64,000 nucleotides of DNA from Neostapfia colusana (GCA_030760725.1 JASWHV010000001.1:78947683-79011682), one strand, 5' to 3'. Positions 33,980 through 45,793 are shown, counted from the first letter of the stretch. Numbers and translations: made by a program. The notes: generated by a model from the letters alone, not told the origin.

Positions 33980-34800
33980 ATGCTCCACGTGTCCAGCCGG
34001 GGCCTGGGCTTCCCTTTTCCCGCAGAGGCAGGCTCCGGTTTTGCTGCGTGTTAGGTGGGCGGGACCTCCCTATCCCTCAAAGGCGAGATCCTCATGCGTC
34101 ACACGTCTTGGTGGGTCAGGACCTCCCCTCTTTCCAGAGATGAGCTCCGCGTACGCGACATGTCAGTGCCAGACCTCCCCTCTCTTCGAAGGTGGCTCCA
34201 AGAGTGCCACGTGTCAGTGCCGGACCTCCCCTCTCTTCGGAGGTGGGCTCCGGAAGTGCCACGTGTCCTAGCAGTGCCGGATCTCCTTTCTGCCCAGAGA
34301 TGAGCTCCGAGGTCGACACGTGTCCAACTCCGTCGGACCTCTCTTCTCCCTGGAGATAAGCTCCGAGAACGACACGTGTCAAGATATGTCGAACCTTCCG
34401 GAGGTGAGCTCCGAGGATGACATGTGTCCATCGGGACCTTCTCCTCGGAGATGAGCTCCGAGGTTGACACGTGTTCAGTAGTGTCGGACTTCTCCGAGGT
34501 AAGCTCTGAGAGCGACACGTGTTAAACTGGGCCGGACCTCTCAGAGACGAGCTCCGAGAGCGACACGTGTCCCGTGGGTTGGACCTTCCGCTTCTCTGCA
34601 GTGACTAGCTCCGGTGACGACACGTGTCCTGTGGGGCTGGACTTCGCTTCGCCGCAGAGACAAGCCCCGGAGGCAACACGCGTCCTGCGGGTAGGACCTT
34701 GCCCCTTCCACAGAGGCTAGCTCCGAGCCTTCCATGTGTCTGGCGGTGCCGGACCTCTCCCCACTATGCAGGGATGAGCTCCAAACACCCCACGTGGCCA
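33980..34800 (-). promoter_or_regulatory. Tandem array of CACGTG-containing repeats in G5 U3
   Basis: About 15 diverged copies of a ~50-bp unit of the form GGACCTCTC..GAGATGAGCTCCGAG..GACACGTGTC. I count ten exact CACGTG palindromes, starting at 33986, 34208, 34260, 34317, 34373, 34468, 34516, 34564, 34621 and 34791, plus several one-base variants (CATGTG, CACGCG). CACGTG is the G-box/ABRE core bound by plant bZIP and bHLH factors. It sits upstream of the LTR TATA box, so an enhancer role is likely by inference. The open frames across it are by-products of the repeat. Confidence 0.85.
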
Positions 34801-34955
34801 GCAGGCCGCGGGAAGTGTCTACAGCGCTCCTCGGCGAACTGGAACTGGCTCTTTTTAGCTATCTTTTTATTCCTTCTCTGTTTCTACTTATTTTAAAATT
34901 CTTCTCTATATGAAATATGAATACATGCATGAATTATGAAATTGAGGGTGTTACA

Positions 34956-35955
34956 GTTTCTGAATCAAAACTTTCCATAACTACTTAAGACTCTTCTATA
35001 CGCAGATAGAAACAATATTAAGACTTGCAAACACGTTAGGAACGTATCCCACATTCCTAAAACAACTCAACTTCGTGTCCCACATGAAATCCTATCATAA
35101 CCAACTCAAATCTTTCCATATTTGAGCCATAACCGACTCAGCCGCAGCCTGAGTCCATAATCCAGCCGGTTAGACCTTTCTGACCAATTCTTTACGTCCA
35201 CATCTCTTCATCACGCCTTGGAACCATGTTTCCACATCCATGCACTCCTTTCACACGTGCAAACAACCTCCAACGACGTCCACGATACCTTCATATGCAT
35301 TGTTCTTGATCCAAACATGCTGTGCGACCTCTTGATCAACTCAACCACAATTCCTCTCGAACATGGTTGTTGAACCTCATCTCCTCCCTAAGACTATTTC
35401 AATGGATCCCGTCACCAGCCATATCTTGAACTCAAGCAACACCTGCACATGAATAAACAACCAATACTTTCGATCACAAGTTCGCGACTTGACTCACGTT
35501 AGTTCCAAAAACCACAACACCTTACATGAATACCTCACATAAGCATGTTACAAACCATAGCAAAATGTTAAACACCGTAAACATACATAACACTTCAAAA
35601 ACATAGTAAAAGAATACTAAGCAAACTTTCCACAGATGTAAAGCAAGTTCGAAACATTTGCATGGTAAAAATATAACCATTACGATTTAGCTCCGGACCT
35701 TGCCAAAGCTAATCGGACCTTGAGCCGGAACTTACCAATGCTAGCAGAACCTAGAACCGGAACTTACCAAAGCTAGTCGGACCTACCGCCGGAGCTAACC
35801 AAACACATGTCGGACTTAGCCATAGCAAGTCGGACCTTACGTCGGATCTTATCGGAGGTCGGACCTAGAGTCGGACCTTGACAAAAAGAGTGTTTTAGCA
35901 GAATTCAAAACTTTTATCGTTATAGCCAATGTATTCAGCGCACATAGGTCTCACA
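34956..35955 (-). repeat. C2 3' LTR, main part
   Basis: Continues the LTR from 21077. GTTTC (34956-34960) is the right target duplication of G5. It ends at TGTGAGACC on the minus strand (35955). It includes a tandem run of CGGACCT-type motifs at about 35690-35880, also present in the C2 5' LTR and in C3. Confidence 0.85.
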
Positions 35956-36719
35956 ATCCCCCCTTGATGAATGCATTGGCAACACCACTTAAAATCTGAA
36001 CATTCGCTTATTCACATGAAAAGTTTTGAAAACAATCAAATGAAAAAGAAATTTCCAAACAAAAATTTCCCCCCTATACATATTTCTCCCCCTTTGTAAA
36101 TCAGAAATAAAATGAGAAGAAAAACAAAAATTCTCCTCCTGAGAAGAATCGTGCCAAAACACTTGTGAATCGTGCAACGTGTGATCAATTTCTCCCCCTT
36201 TAACAATGTATTCAGCAAGGTTCAAAAGAGAAATTTAATTGTTATGAGCATATTTGTAACATATACATATAAAACAAAGCTCATCCAAGCCATACTATCA
36301 AGTAACTTACACTATCACATCAATGAGATACATAAAGTAGTGTAAGCCATGCTAGAGATCAAGTGTAATATTCAATTTAAGTAAGTCATGATCTCACAAA
36401 CTTAACTATGTTAAGACCTGAAAGCTCAACATGTGAATAGTTGATTGATTTTTTTTATTATTAAAAGCACTTGTGAGCATGCAACAAGTTTAAAACAGCA
36501 GGAAAGTTTGATCATGACCAGATTTAGTGTAAATAATTATTCCAATTACTAGTCATGGCAAAAACTACAAAATGTATAACATGAGTAAAGTAGTAAGAAC
36601 TTTCAGCATATAAAAGGAATCACAAAGTCATATATATGAAATACTATGCTCATATTATTTTAAATTCAGATTCACACATAGACTTCCCAAGTTTAGAAAC
36701 TCCCCCTCAATTTAAGCCA
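35956..36719 (-). other. C2 3' noncoding region with several purine tracts
   Basis: Directly inside the 3' LTR lies AAGGGGGGA (minus strand, 35957-35966), the likely primer for plus-strand synthesis. Further CTCCCCCTTT and TTCCCCCC blocks occur at about 36067, 36087 and 36190. Repeated purine tracts after pol are typical of SIRE/Maximus copia elements. No supported ORF; an env-like gene is not visible. Confidence 0.65.
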
Positions 36720-37512
36720 TGAGGATGCATAAACCCTATTTCACCACGAATGAAACAAAAATGAGTGAAATCCAAAGGTTTTGTAAAAATGTCAGCCAAT
36801 TGTTGTTCGGTATCTACATGGTGAAGCATAATGTTTCCCTTTTCAACATTATCACGGAGAAAGTGTTACTAATGTCAATGTGCTTTGTTTTTGAATGTTA
36901 CACAGGGTTTTAGCAATGCAAATGGAACTAGTGTTATCACAAAATAGTGGAGCACTATCTAGATCAACCCCATAGTCCTTGAGTGTTTGAACAATCCAAA
37001 GAATTTGGGAGCAAGCGCTAGCAGCAGCTATATATTCAGATTAGGCTGTGGATTGTGCAACTGAATTTTGTATTCTAGAGGACCACGCAACAAGTGAATT
37101 ACCAAGAAAATGACAAGCACCCGAAGTACTTTTCCTATGAATTCTACAACCCCCAAAATCAGCATCTGAAAAAGCTTTCAAAGTAACGGTTGAGGAAGAA
37201 GGAAGAAAAATCCCAAATTCTTGAGTTCCATGTAAGTACTTGAGAATTCTTTTGATGGCTTGACGATGTGAAGCACGTGGGGAAGCTTGAAATCATGCAC
37301 AAAGACACACGTTGAATTGTATGTCCGGTCTTGATGCCGTGAGGTACAAAAGTGATCCAATCATACTTCTATATTCTTTTTGATCCACGGGTTCACCATC
37401 TTCATCAAGTTCAAGTGCCGTTGCTGTACCCATTGGTGTCGGAAGAAACTTGCTTTTGTCCATGTTGAAGCGCTTAAGAAGGTATCTTGTATACTTCGTT
37501 TGATGCACAAAA
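36720..37512 (-). pseudogene. pol: C2 pol, RT C-terminus and RNase H (3' of G4 insertion)
   Basis: Continues RT after the G4 insertion: TFVHQTKYTRYLLKRFNM, TPMGTATALELDEDGE, RSMIGSLLYLTASRPDIQF. After a frameshift near 37293, RNase H motifs are still readable in several frames (VDLDSAPLFCDNTSSI and HHVDTEQQLADIFTKPL). The final motif is the standard copia pol ending. At least three frame breaks make this inactive. Confidence 0.82.
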
Positions 37513-37517
37513 GTACC
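37513..37517. repeat. Target duplication of G4 (GTACC), left
   Basis: Perfect partner GTACC at 50246-50250. The copia RT reading GLRITQNQGG before and TFVHQTKY after becomes contiguous when G4 and one copy are removed. Confidence 0.92.
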
Positions 37518-40500
37518 TGTCACACCCGGTTTTTCCGAAGAACAACCAAGTGAATATCACATGTATGCCAGGATCATTTTCTCATACATGTGATGACAAA
37601 TAGGGAAGCATCATTTATTACAAGCCAGGTGTCGAATATAAATAAGTCTTACATCACAAATGTCTCAATGAACACTAATGCTTCATCACAAGTAAATAAA
37701 CTAGCAGCGGAATATTATTCTTTAGGGCTCCATCACAGGTGTTGCCCGGGGGTCTTCATGAACCTAAAAACCTTCCTCGGGTCCAAAATCTTGGTCATTA
37801 TACACCACCTCATTATCTTGACCTGAGAAGCAATATAAACCAACAAATATGCAAGGTTGAGTACCAATGGTACTCAGCAAGTGTGGGAAAATTATATCAT
37901 GCATGGCTAGAACAAGGAGAGGTTGAACTCATGGTTAAAGCACTACGCAATTAATACCTATCACCTTAGCTTATTAAGCACCTACATTACTACACAGGTG
38001 AAATGATCCAAATCTCCCATCCCATCATCATAAACCAATAACCATAATCATCATTTCCAATGTTAAGCTCCCCGCTTAACTTCCAAAACCATCAATTCTC
38101 TAATCATGAATAAGTCCAGGCCGCTCTTAACCGTGAGCACGGCTGTCAAGACAGTTTTGACTCTGCAGAGTTTGTACCACTGTACCCACAAGTAGTGATT
38201 TCATCCCCCGTTGCCGGGTGGACTAAAAGAACCTCCATTATGCCAGTGGCTACGAACCACATTCACACTTCCCAGGTGTGTGGCCAAGAGATCACTACGA
38301 AGCCTTTACAAAGGGATTCCCGACGAGCGTGGGCCCACTGAGGTTTCACCCCTAACAGCATACAAGAGGCTCCAACCCCGCTGCAGTGGCCCCCTCTTGA
38401 GCCTTGCGGTTCATATGGCAGTCCAGCTGACTCCTATTCCCCGCACCATCCAACACACCCATACTACGCCGGGGATACACCTAATTAATTGGCTAAGCTG
38501 CCCCATCTCAGCATGTGGTTGGCACTGTAAAGCCGGGTTACATGCTCCATGAACTGGTCCTTAGGATCCAGGCAAGTACTAAACACAAACCCAAGTCTCG
38601 TGCACCCAGCACACAACCAAAACATCCAACTTGCCTTGATCCCTACCTCTACATAACTCACAATATCTCATTCAGGAGTATGGTAACATAAACTGATGAT
38701 TTCATGTCCCAAACATCCCATTCTAAACATGGCTAAGCATATGCATGGACATAAATGACATGACAAAATAAATCCCAACCCAAGCTACAAGGAAACAAGG
38801 TAATGCAATTCTAGGGAAACTTCCTAGCATGGGTTTCATATTTCATTTGACAATGCAAATAATTCTATCTACACATCCTAGCATAGGATCAAAGTGGTCA
38901 AGGACACTTGCCTCCTTCTTGCTGCTCCTGAAATGGGTAGTCCTGATCTTGGAAACTGATAGCTTGCTCTTGAACAGGTTCTACTTCATACCATCACACA
39001 TAGCAAAAGAAAAACAACAATCATAAGACATAGTTCACACTTCTACTTCATACAAACCACACATTCACATTTATGAAAGTTTCTTTACCAATTTATGTGT
39101 TGTGGATACTCTATGTGTGTTGATTTGGGGCTTGCATACACTTTCATTTACATGTGTAGGATTCCTACTTTGGTGTTCATATTTATACTCATATACTATA
39201 TATATATATATATATACATGTATATATGTGTGTTTCAGTTTTAAATAAATTCCTTATATATTAAACTACCAAGTATGTATGAAAAGTATTTTTCTTCTCC
39301 ATATGTGCCTTCATAATTTCTATCAACCCTAAACTGAATTCTTTGTACTTTAGAAACTCCATTTATCATTTACTAGTTTCTATATTTTCAGATTTATATT
39401 CTTATGCATAATTGTGCATTTTATTATTAAATTAGTAATACACACTACCTAAACAGATTAGGTTCTGGTCCTAAATAATTTAAGATCATATTTTGACCTT
39501 GGCTTCTGATGTATACTATTTCATAATTATTTTCCCTATTTTTCTTTAACTATTCTTTACTTAAAAATGTGTCCCTATACTATTAAATGTAAATAATAGA
39601 TGAAACAGATTTATTTCAGCCCCAAAAATATATTTTTATCTCACTCCAAAGTTTTCTAAGTACTGAGAAAGTTTTTAATAATTTTGACAATTAGGTTTGT
39701 CCCCCTTTTTAATATTTAAACACTAGTTACATATTCAATTTTCTAAATTAAATACTAAACAGGGCTAAAATAATGAATTCACCCCATTACAGGGTCTATA
39801 ATATTATTTTCATAATTTCCAGGGGTCTAGCTACACTTTTCAGAGGTGTTTTTCTTAATTTCTATTAAGTCTAGGGGCTAAAACTGATTTTTAAATGAAT
39901 TTACATGATTTTCTGGAGTTCCAGGGGCTAGATCTGAAGTTTCCGGGGCTAGCTCTCAATTCCAGAGAACCCCAGGGGGTAGCACGTAAGAATTCCAGTC
40001 TTTATAACGCGGGGCTGACGTGGACCGTCTGATTTTAAACCGACGGCTGAGATTATAACATCGAACCGGTACGCGGGGTTTTAAAGTCTACCGTGCGATT
40101 TAAAATAAACGGCGCACAAGCGGCCACGTCGCTCTGATCGAGCGCGGGCGGCGCTGCCGGCGGCGCACGGCGGCGGGAAGTGGCGATCTCGCCGGAAACT
40201 TTCGGATCCTCGAGAATTCTGCCTAGAACTGTGATCTTATGGCCTAGATCGGTAGAGGGGAGGTCAGGGATCTCACCTCGGGGGTTTTCTCGAGCTCGGG
40301 GGTCCTGGAAAGTGCTCGGCGGCGAGGTCCGAGGCAAAACTACGGCGAAGCTCGTCGGAGCTGGATTTGCACCGTAAGTCTTCGGGTTTTCTGCACCTGC
40401 AAAGTTCCCCGGAGGCGGTGGATCAAGACCAACGAGTTAGATCAGAGTTTCCGAGCTTAGATCGGCCAGAATTCACCGGCGAAGTCTCGGTGCTCACCGG

Positions 40501-40976
40501 AGTGAAAATCGGCGATCGCGTGAGAAAAACTGATCGGATCGGTTGTTTTTATAGCCGGGGGAGGGCGGTGGTTCTGTTGTGATCGAGTTAGAGTCCTCAG
40601 GGTCCAGAATTCGGCTGCGGGACGCGGTTTCCCGATCGGTTGCGATCGCGCGCGCGGGGGAGAAGTCCGGGGTCGCGGGGTTAGGGATGACAGGCGGGTC
40701 CCACCCGTCAGCGAGGGGCAGCGCGGCACGCGCGGGGGCGGGCTGCACGGGGGTTTGCTGGGCCGGCTGGGGTTTCGGCCCACTGGCCAGTTTTTTTCCG
40801 GTTTTCCTTTTTCTTTTTCCATTTCTTTTCTGTTTTGAGTCTAATTTGAATTCCAGTTTGAATTTGAATTTCTGCAAAACATGCAACACGTCCAAAAATT
40901 TCTAAATTCCCCTCTGAACATGGTTTATGGTTCTAAATCAAAATTTGAGTTTTGACTAAAAATTTGGGGTGTTACA
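37518..40976 (-). repeat. 3' LTR of G4
   Basis: Minus strand TGTAACACCCC to CCGGGTGTGACA. TATA complement TTTTTATA at 40546-40553. A (TA)n run near 39195 is longer than in the 5' LTR. GC-rich leader 40000-40550; donor-like CCGAG/GTGAGA near 40276. No gene inside. Confidence 0.93.
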
Positions 40977-40981
40977 GCTCT

Positions 40982-40990
40982 ACCCCCCTT
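40982..40990 (-). other. Polypurine tract of G4
   Basis: Minus-strand AAGGGGGGT, preceded by CTCGAGGACGAGATTTC, 5 bp from the 3' LTR. Confidence 0.85.
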
Positions 40991-41021
40991 AAAAGAAATC
41001 TCGTCCTCGAGATTGGTGTTT

Positions 41022-44000
41022 CTAAGAAAACAATTCCGGAAATTGTGCCTTAAGCTCATCTTCCCGTTCCCAGGTGGCTTCCTCTTCTGAGTGATGCTTC
41101 CACTGCACCTTGCACATCCTGATTCTCTTATTTCTGGTGAGGCGTTCCATTGTCTCCAAAATCTTGTATGGTTGCTCGGCATAAGACAAATCCTCAGCTA
41201 CATCCACTTCATTCATGGGTAACACCTCCTCAGGCGTCCTCAGACATTTCTTGAGTTGCGACACATGGAACACATCGTGCACTTCCGACAGATGAACCGG
41301 CAACTCTAGTTGGTACGCCACTTCGCCTTTTCTTTCCAAAACTTGAAAGGGTCCGATGTATCGAGGTGACAACTTCCCTTTCACCTTGAACCGACGAAGT
41401 CCTCTGATAGGGGACACCTTGAGATAAACATAGTCTCCCACGTTGAAAACGAGCTCTCTTCTTCGTACATCAGCATAACTCTTCTGGCGTGTCTGTGCTA
41501 TCCTCAAGTTGTTGCGAATTTCCCTCACCTTTGCCTCGGCTTCTTGTAGCACTTCTGGACCAAACACCTTACTTTCTCCTGTTTGGTTCCAAAATAGGGG
41601 AGTTCTGCATTTCCTTCCATACAAAGCTTCAAACGGTGACATCTTCATACTAGCTTGATAACTGTTGTTATAGGAAAACTCCGCATACGGTAGGTTCTTG
41701 TCCCAACTCCTATTGTTTTTGAGTGCACATGCCCTTAACATATCTTCAAGGATCTGATTGGTTCTCTCCGTCTGTCCGTCAGTTTGGGGATGATAGGCAG
41801 AACTGAAATTCAGATGGGTTCCCATGGTTTCATGCAACTTTTGCCAAAACCTCGAGGTGAACTGTGTCCCTCGGTCCGACACTATCTTCTTTGGCACTCC
41901 ATGGTAACACACAATCCTTGACATGTACAATTCTGCCAATTTGGTTCCGCTGTAGCTTTCCTTCACCGGAATGAAATGAGCTACCTTGGTTAGCCTATCA
42001 ATAATAACCCATATTGAATCATACCCGGACTGGGTCCTAGGCAATCCCACGACAAAATCCATGCTGATCTCTTCCCACTTCCATTCAGGCACTTTGAGTG
42101 GTTGCAGCAATCCCGCGGGTCGTTGATGTTCTGCTTTCACCAACTGACATGTGTCACATAGGGCAACATGTTCCGCGACATCTCGCTTCATGCCATACCA
42201 CCAATACCTGCTTTTGAGGTCCTGATACATCTTCGTACTCCCAGGATGAATGGAATAGTCGGAATCGTGAGCCTCCTTCAAAATTAATTTACGAATCTCC
42301 TTTACTTCTGGCACACAGATCCTTTTCCCGTGCCACACCGTTCCTTGTTCATCCTCTCTAAAACCATGAGCTTTATTTTCCTTGATGAGCTGTCTTATCT
42401 CTTGTATCTTCTCATCATTCTTTTGTCCCTCGCGTATGTCTCGCTCAAGTGTGGAGTCCACTTCCATGGCGATGTCTTCACCACTATTTACTAGACATAG
42501 ATTGAGCCTTATAACCTCGTCCTTCAATTCTGCAGGCATATCCTTCAAGCTCAACTTATTGACCTGCACTTTCTGACTCAAGGCATCGGCCACGACGTTT
42601 GCTTTCCCGGGATGATAGTTGATGCCTACATCAAAGTCATTGATTAGCTCTAACCATCTCCTTTGTCTAAGGTTGAGATCTGGCTGTGTGAATATGTACT
42701 TCAAACTCTTATGATCCGTATATATCTCTGTCCTCTTCCCCATCAAATAGTGCCGCCAAATTTTCAACGCGTGTACCACTGCAGCTAGTTCTAAGTCATG
42801 TGTAGGATAGTTCTTCTCGTGCTTCCGAAGCTGCCGGGATGCATATGCCACGACATGTCCCTCTTGCATGAGAACACATCCCAACCCGTTTCCAGAGGCA
42901 TCGCAGTACACCGTGAAATTCTTCTGCATATCTGGCATAACCAACACGGGGGCTGTTGTCAATCTCTTCTTTAGCTCCTGAAAGCTCGTATCGCACTGTG
43001 GCATCCAGGTGAATGTGATTCCCTTTTCCAACAGTTTGGTGAGAGGTCTTGAGATCTTGGAGAATCCCTCAATAAACCGTCGATAGTATCCAGCCAATCC
43101 CAAAAAGCTTCGAACTTCCCCGACATTTTCAGGGGTTTTCAATTTCTGGATATCTTCGATTTTGGCGGGATCTACGGAGATTCCTCCCTCCGAGATTATA
43201 TGTCCTAAAAAGGGAACTCTCTTTAGCCAAAACTCACACTTGCTCAACTTGGCATACAGTTGGTGTTCTCTCAGCCTCTGTAACACCAACCTTAGATGTT
43301 TCTCATGTTCTTCTTCATCTTTGGAGAAGACGAGAATATCATCTATGAAAACCACCACAAATTTGTCCAGATATTCCATGAATACCTTGTTCATGAGGTA
43401 CATGAAATATGCCGGGGCATTGGTTAGCCCGAAAGGCATGACAGTGTATTCATACAGTCCGTACCGAGATACGAAAGCTGTCTTGGGAATATCAGATTGC
43501 CTTATCTTGAGTTGGTGGTATCCCGACCTGAGATCAATTTTCGAGAACACGCAAGCTCCCCTCAACTGATCAAACAAGTCTTCAATGCGGGGTAATGGAT
43601 ACTTGTTCTTGATGGTCACCTCATTCAAGGCACGGTAATCCACGCATAACCTTTGAGTTCCATCTTTCTTAGGCACAAATATTACCGGAGCTCCCCATGG
43701 TGAGGAACTAGGGCGAACATACCCCTTTTCCGTCAATTCTCTCAAATGATCCTTGAGCTCTTCTAGCTGCTTGGAGTCCATTCGATAAGGTCTCTTGTAT
43801 ATCGGGGCTGTTCCCGGTACTAGCTCGATTGCGAATTCCACGTCACGGTCGGGAGGCATTCCTGGCAACTCCTCCGGAAAAACATCTGGATATTCCCTGA
43901 TAGTCCTGATTTCCTCAACTTTCACCTCCACTTGATTTAATTTAAAGTCCCTCCTAGGCTCGTGTATCGTTATGAACTTTACTCTTGTGCCACTAGGGTG

Positions 44001-45491
44001 AGTTAGTTCCACCGTTCTGGTCGAACAATGGATGATTCCTTTATGTTTGGTCAACCAATCCATACCCAAAATAATATCTATCCCTTGTGAATCGATCACT
44101 ATGAGGTTAGCGGTAAATACTACCCCATTAATGTCTAGGTTCACTTTGGGACACACTTGTCTTGTCCTTATTTCTCCACCTGGAGAGTTTACCGCTAGCA
44201 TATGGTTCATTTGTGTGGTTGCTAGGTCATGCTTCTTAACAAACCCTTGAGCAATGAACGAATGGGTAGCACCAGAATCAAACAGCAGAGTTGCAAGGTG
44301 TAAATTGGCAGGAAACTTACCAACTACCACGTCGGGTGCCTCTTGTGCTTCCTCCATAGTGACGTGGTTCACCCGTCCTCTCATTACGTTCTGCTGCTGT
44401 GGCTGCGTGGGCTTCTTCTTTGGACACTTATGGGCGTAGTGCCCCACTTCACCACAGCTGAAACATTGCACCCCAATCTTAGATGCTTGGCCCTTGTTGT
44501 CTTGGGGTTGGTTTGGGGGTCCTTGCACTGCTGGTCGAGGTGGATATGCAGGGCGAGGCTGCTGCATAAACTGACGTTGCGGCTGTGCTGGTGCTGCGGG
44601 GGGCCTGTAGTTTGGGTTGTACCCTCTTGGTGCTGAATAGGGTACCGCAGCACGGCTCGTCTGCCCTGTAGGTTGCTGCATCATACGTGGGCGGGTGTTG
44701 CTCCCTGAGGCTTGATGTGACCACCCAGCCTTCCTCTTATTCTCATTTTCCAGGGCCTTTAGCTTCCTTTCCACCACAAACGCTCTGTCCACCATCTTTT
44801 GAAAGCTTTCATACTCATTGGAGGACATTGCACACTGCATCTCTGCGGTAAGTCCTTCCACGAAACAATCTTGTTTCTGCTCATCGGTCTCTATGTCTCG
44901 TGGAGCATAACGGGATAGTTGAGTGAATTTAGTGAGGTATTCCCTCACCGTCATGTTTCCCTGCTGCAGTCCCAAAAACTCTTTCCTCTTGTTTTTGAGT
45001 TCACCTCTTGGGATGTAATGGTTGCGGAAGCTACGCTTGAACTCTTCCCAAGTGATGCTCTCAGGGTCATGATGGGCGGCCACGTAGGCGGTCCACCAAT
45101 CAGCAGCAGGTCCATGCAATTGATGAGAGGCAAACAGCACCCTCTCATACCCTTGGCATTGTATGATCCTCATCTTACTTTCAATGGTCTTCAGCCAATC
45201 ATCTGCCTCCAGAGGTTCAGCAGCACTTGCAAACTTTGGAGGTTGAGTTCCTAGAAACTCACTCAACCTTGGTTGGCGTGGTGCAGCTTGTGGAGGTGGA
45301 ACTTGATGCAAGTTGGCCACTACTTGAGTCAAGTTCTGGATGAGCTGATTTTGATTCTCCAGCATTTGGTGGAGAGGATCAACTTCTTCACGGCGATCAC
45401 CCCGGTTCTGGCCTCCAGAAAGATGAGAGTTGCATGCCTCATCATTGTTGTTGGCGGGGTTGGCAGCACGTCCTTTTCCTCTTCCGGCCAT
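41022..45491 (-). CDS. gag-pol: G4 Gag-Pol polyprotein with chromodomain, intact
   Basis: One frame of 1489 residues. N-terminus MAGRGKGR, similar to histone H4/H2A tails. Gag capsid domain about 75-250; CCHC knuckle C343, C346, H351, C356. Protease DSG at 405-407 and ILGMDWL at 475. RT with D653 and FIDD at 715-718. RNase H with D864, E901, D926 and D969. Integrase zinc finger H1075, H1082, C1112, C1115; catalytic D1145, D1206, E1242 with the normal D-60-D-35-E spacing. GPF module near 1380; chromodomain about 1435-1489 (YKILETMERLTRNKRI, VQWKHHSEEEATWE). No frame break, and all key residues seen. The protein builds the particle, copies the RNA and inserts the cDNA; chromodomains of this clade are thought to direct insertion to methylated-histone chromatin. 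Start chosen at the ATG flush with the acceptor-like TTGATTCTACCAG. Confidence 0.95.
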   Translation of the reverse strand: MAGRGKGRAANPANNNDEACNSHLSGGQNRGDRREEVDPLHQMLENQNQLIQNLTQVVANLHQVPPPQAAPRQPRLSEFLGTQPPKFASAAEPLEADDWLKTIESKMRIIQCQGYERVLFASHQLHGPAADWWTAYVAAHHDPESITWEEFKRSFRNHYIPRGELKNKRKEFLGLQQGNMTVREYLTKFTQLSRYAPRDIETDEQKQDCFVEGLTAEMQCAMSSNEYESFQKMVDRAFVVERKLKALENENKRKAGWSHQASGSNTRPRMMQQPTGQTSRAAVPYSAPRGYNPNYRPPAAPAQPQRQFMQQPRPAYPPRPAVQGPPNQPQDNKGQASKIGVQCFSCGEVGHYAHKCPKKKPTQPQQQNVMRGRVNHVTMEEAQEAPDVVVGKFPANLHLATLLFDSGATHSFIAQGFVKKHDLATTQMNHMLAVNSPGGEIRTRQVCPKVNLDINGVVFTANLIVIDSQGIDIILGMDWLTKHKGIIHCSTRTVELTHPSGTRVKFITIHEPRRDFKLNQVEVKVEEIRTIREYPDVFPEELPGMPPDRDVEFAIELVPGTAPIYKRPYRMDSKQLEELKDHLRELTEKGYVRPSSSPWGAPVIFVPKKDGTQRLCVDYRALNEVTIKNKYPLPRIEDLFDQLRGACVFSKIDLRSGYHQLKIRQSDIPKTAFVSRYGLYEYTVMPFGLTNAPAYFMYLMNKVFMEYLDKFVVVFIDDILVFSKDEEEHEKHLRLVLQRLREHQLYAKLSKCEFWLKRVPFLGHIISEGGISVDPAKIEDIQKLKTPENVGEVRSFLGLAGYYRRFIEGFSKISRPLTKLLEKGITFTWMPQCDTSFQELKKRLTTAPVLVMPDMQKNFTVYCDASGNGLGCVLMQEGHVVAYASRQLRKHEKNYPTHDLELAAVVHALKIWRHYLMGKRTEIYTDHKSLKYIFTQPDLNLRQRRWLELINDFDVGINYHPGKANVVADALSQKVQVNKLSLKDMPAELKDEVIRLNLCLVNSGEDIAMEVDSTLERDIREGQKNDEKIQEIRQLIKENKAHGFREDEQGTVWHGKRICVPEVKEIRKLILKEAHDSDYSIHPGSTKMYQDLKSRYWWYGMKRDVAEHVALCDTCQLVKAEHQRPAGLLQPLKVPEWKWEEISMDFVVGLPRTQSGYDSIWVIIDRLTKVAHFIPVKESYSGTKLAELYMSRIVCYHGVPKKIVSDRGTQFTSRFWQKLHETMGTHLNFSSAYHPQTDGQTERTNQILEDMLRACALKNNRSWDKNLPYAEFSYNNSYQASMKMSPFEALYGRKCRTPLFWNQTGESKVFGPEVLQEAEAKVREIRNNLRIAQTRQKSYADVRRRELVFNVGDYVYLKVSPIRGLRRFKVKGKLSPRYIGPFQVLERKGEVAYQLELPVHLSEVHDVFHVSQLKKCLRTPEEVLPMNEVDVAEDLSYAEQPYKILETMERLTRNKRIRMCKVQWKHHSEEEATWEREDELKAQFPELFS

Positions 45492-45793
45492 CTGGTAGAA
45501 TCAACAAATGTTAATTTGAAAGCATTTAGTATCATCTTACTACTTTCACTTGTTTGTACTTTGAAGTGTTGAAGTTTTGTTAAAATCTTACGAGGGTTTT
45601 ATATCTCACACCCAATAAATGCACTATTATTTCCTGTGGATTCACACACCAAAGCAAAACAATCTGAAGACGAGGCTGTGGACACTTGCTCATGGCTTCC
45701 ACAACTCACGTCACACACCAAGCATTATCACACCATTAACTACGTAACGACTCGACTACTCGACCTCTTGCTAGCTAGGGGAAAGACTCTACA

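Larger units (their letters stand above)
21078..34955 (-). mobile_element. G5: solo gypsy LTR split by G3
   Basis: A single minus-strand LTR. On the minus strand it begins TGTAACACCC (34955) and ends GGGGCGTCACA (21078). It is about 3.4 kb once G3 is removed (21078-22138 and 32635-34955). Flanks are ATTTC (21073-21077) and GTTTC (34956-34960); the intact site in the other C2 LTR reads CAGTTTCTGAAT, so this is a 5-bp duplication with one later change. One LTR with a duplication and no internal region is the sign of a solo LTR left by LTR-LTR recombination. It holds no gene. Confidence 0.85.

Noticed and set aside
34041..34518. Overlapping open frames over the G5 repeat array
   Set aside because: They arise because the ~50-bp repeats lack stops on both strands; the peptides are only the translated repeat.
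35956..36719. Env-like gene of a SIRE element after C2 pol
   Set aside because: The stretch is AT-rich, has only short frames and repeated purine tracts; no transmembrane or coiled-coil protein can be read.
39190..39220. TA-rich run in the G4 3' LTR as a satellite or origin
   Set aside because: It is a simple (TA)n microsatellite that also exists, shorter, in the 5' LTR near 48470.
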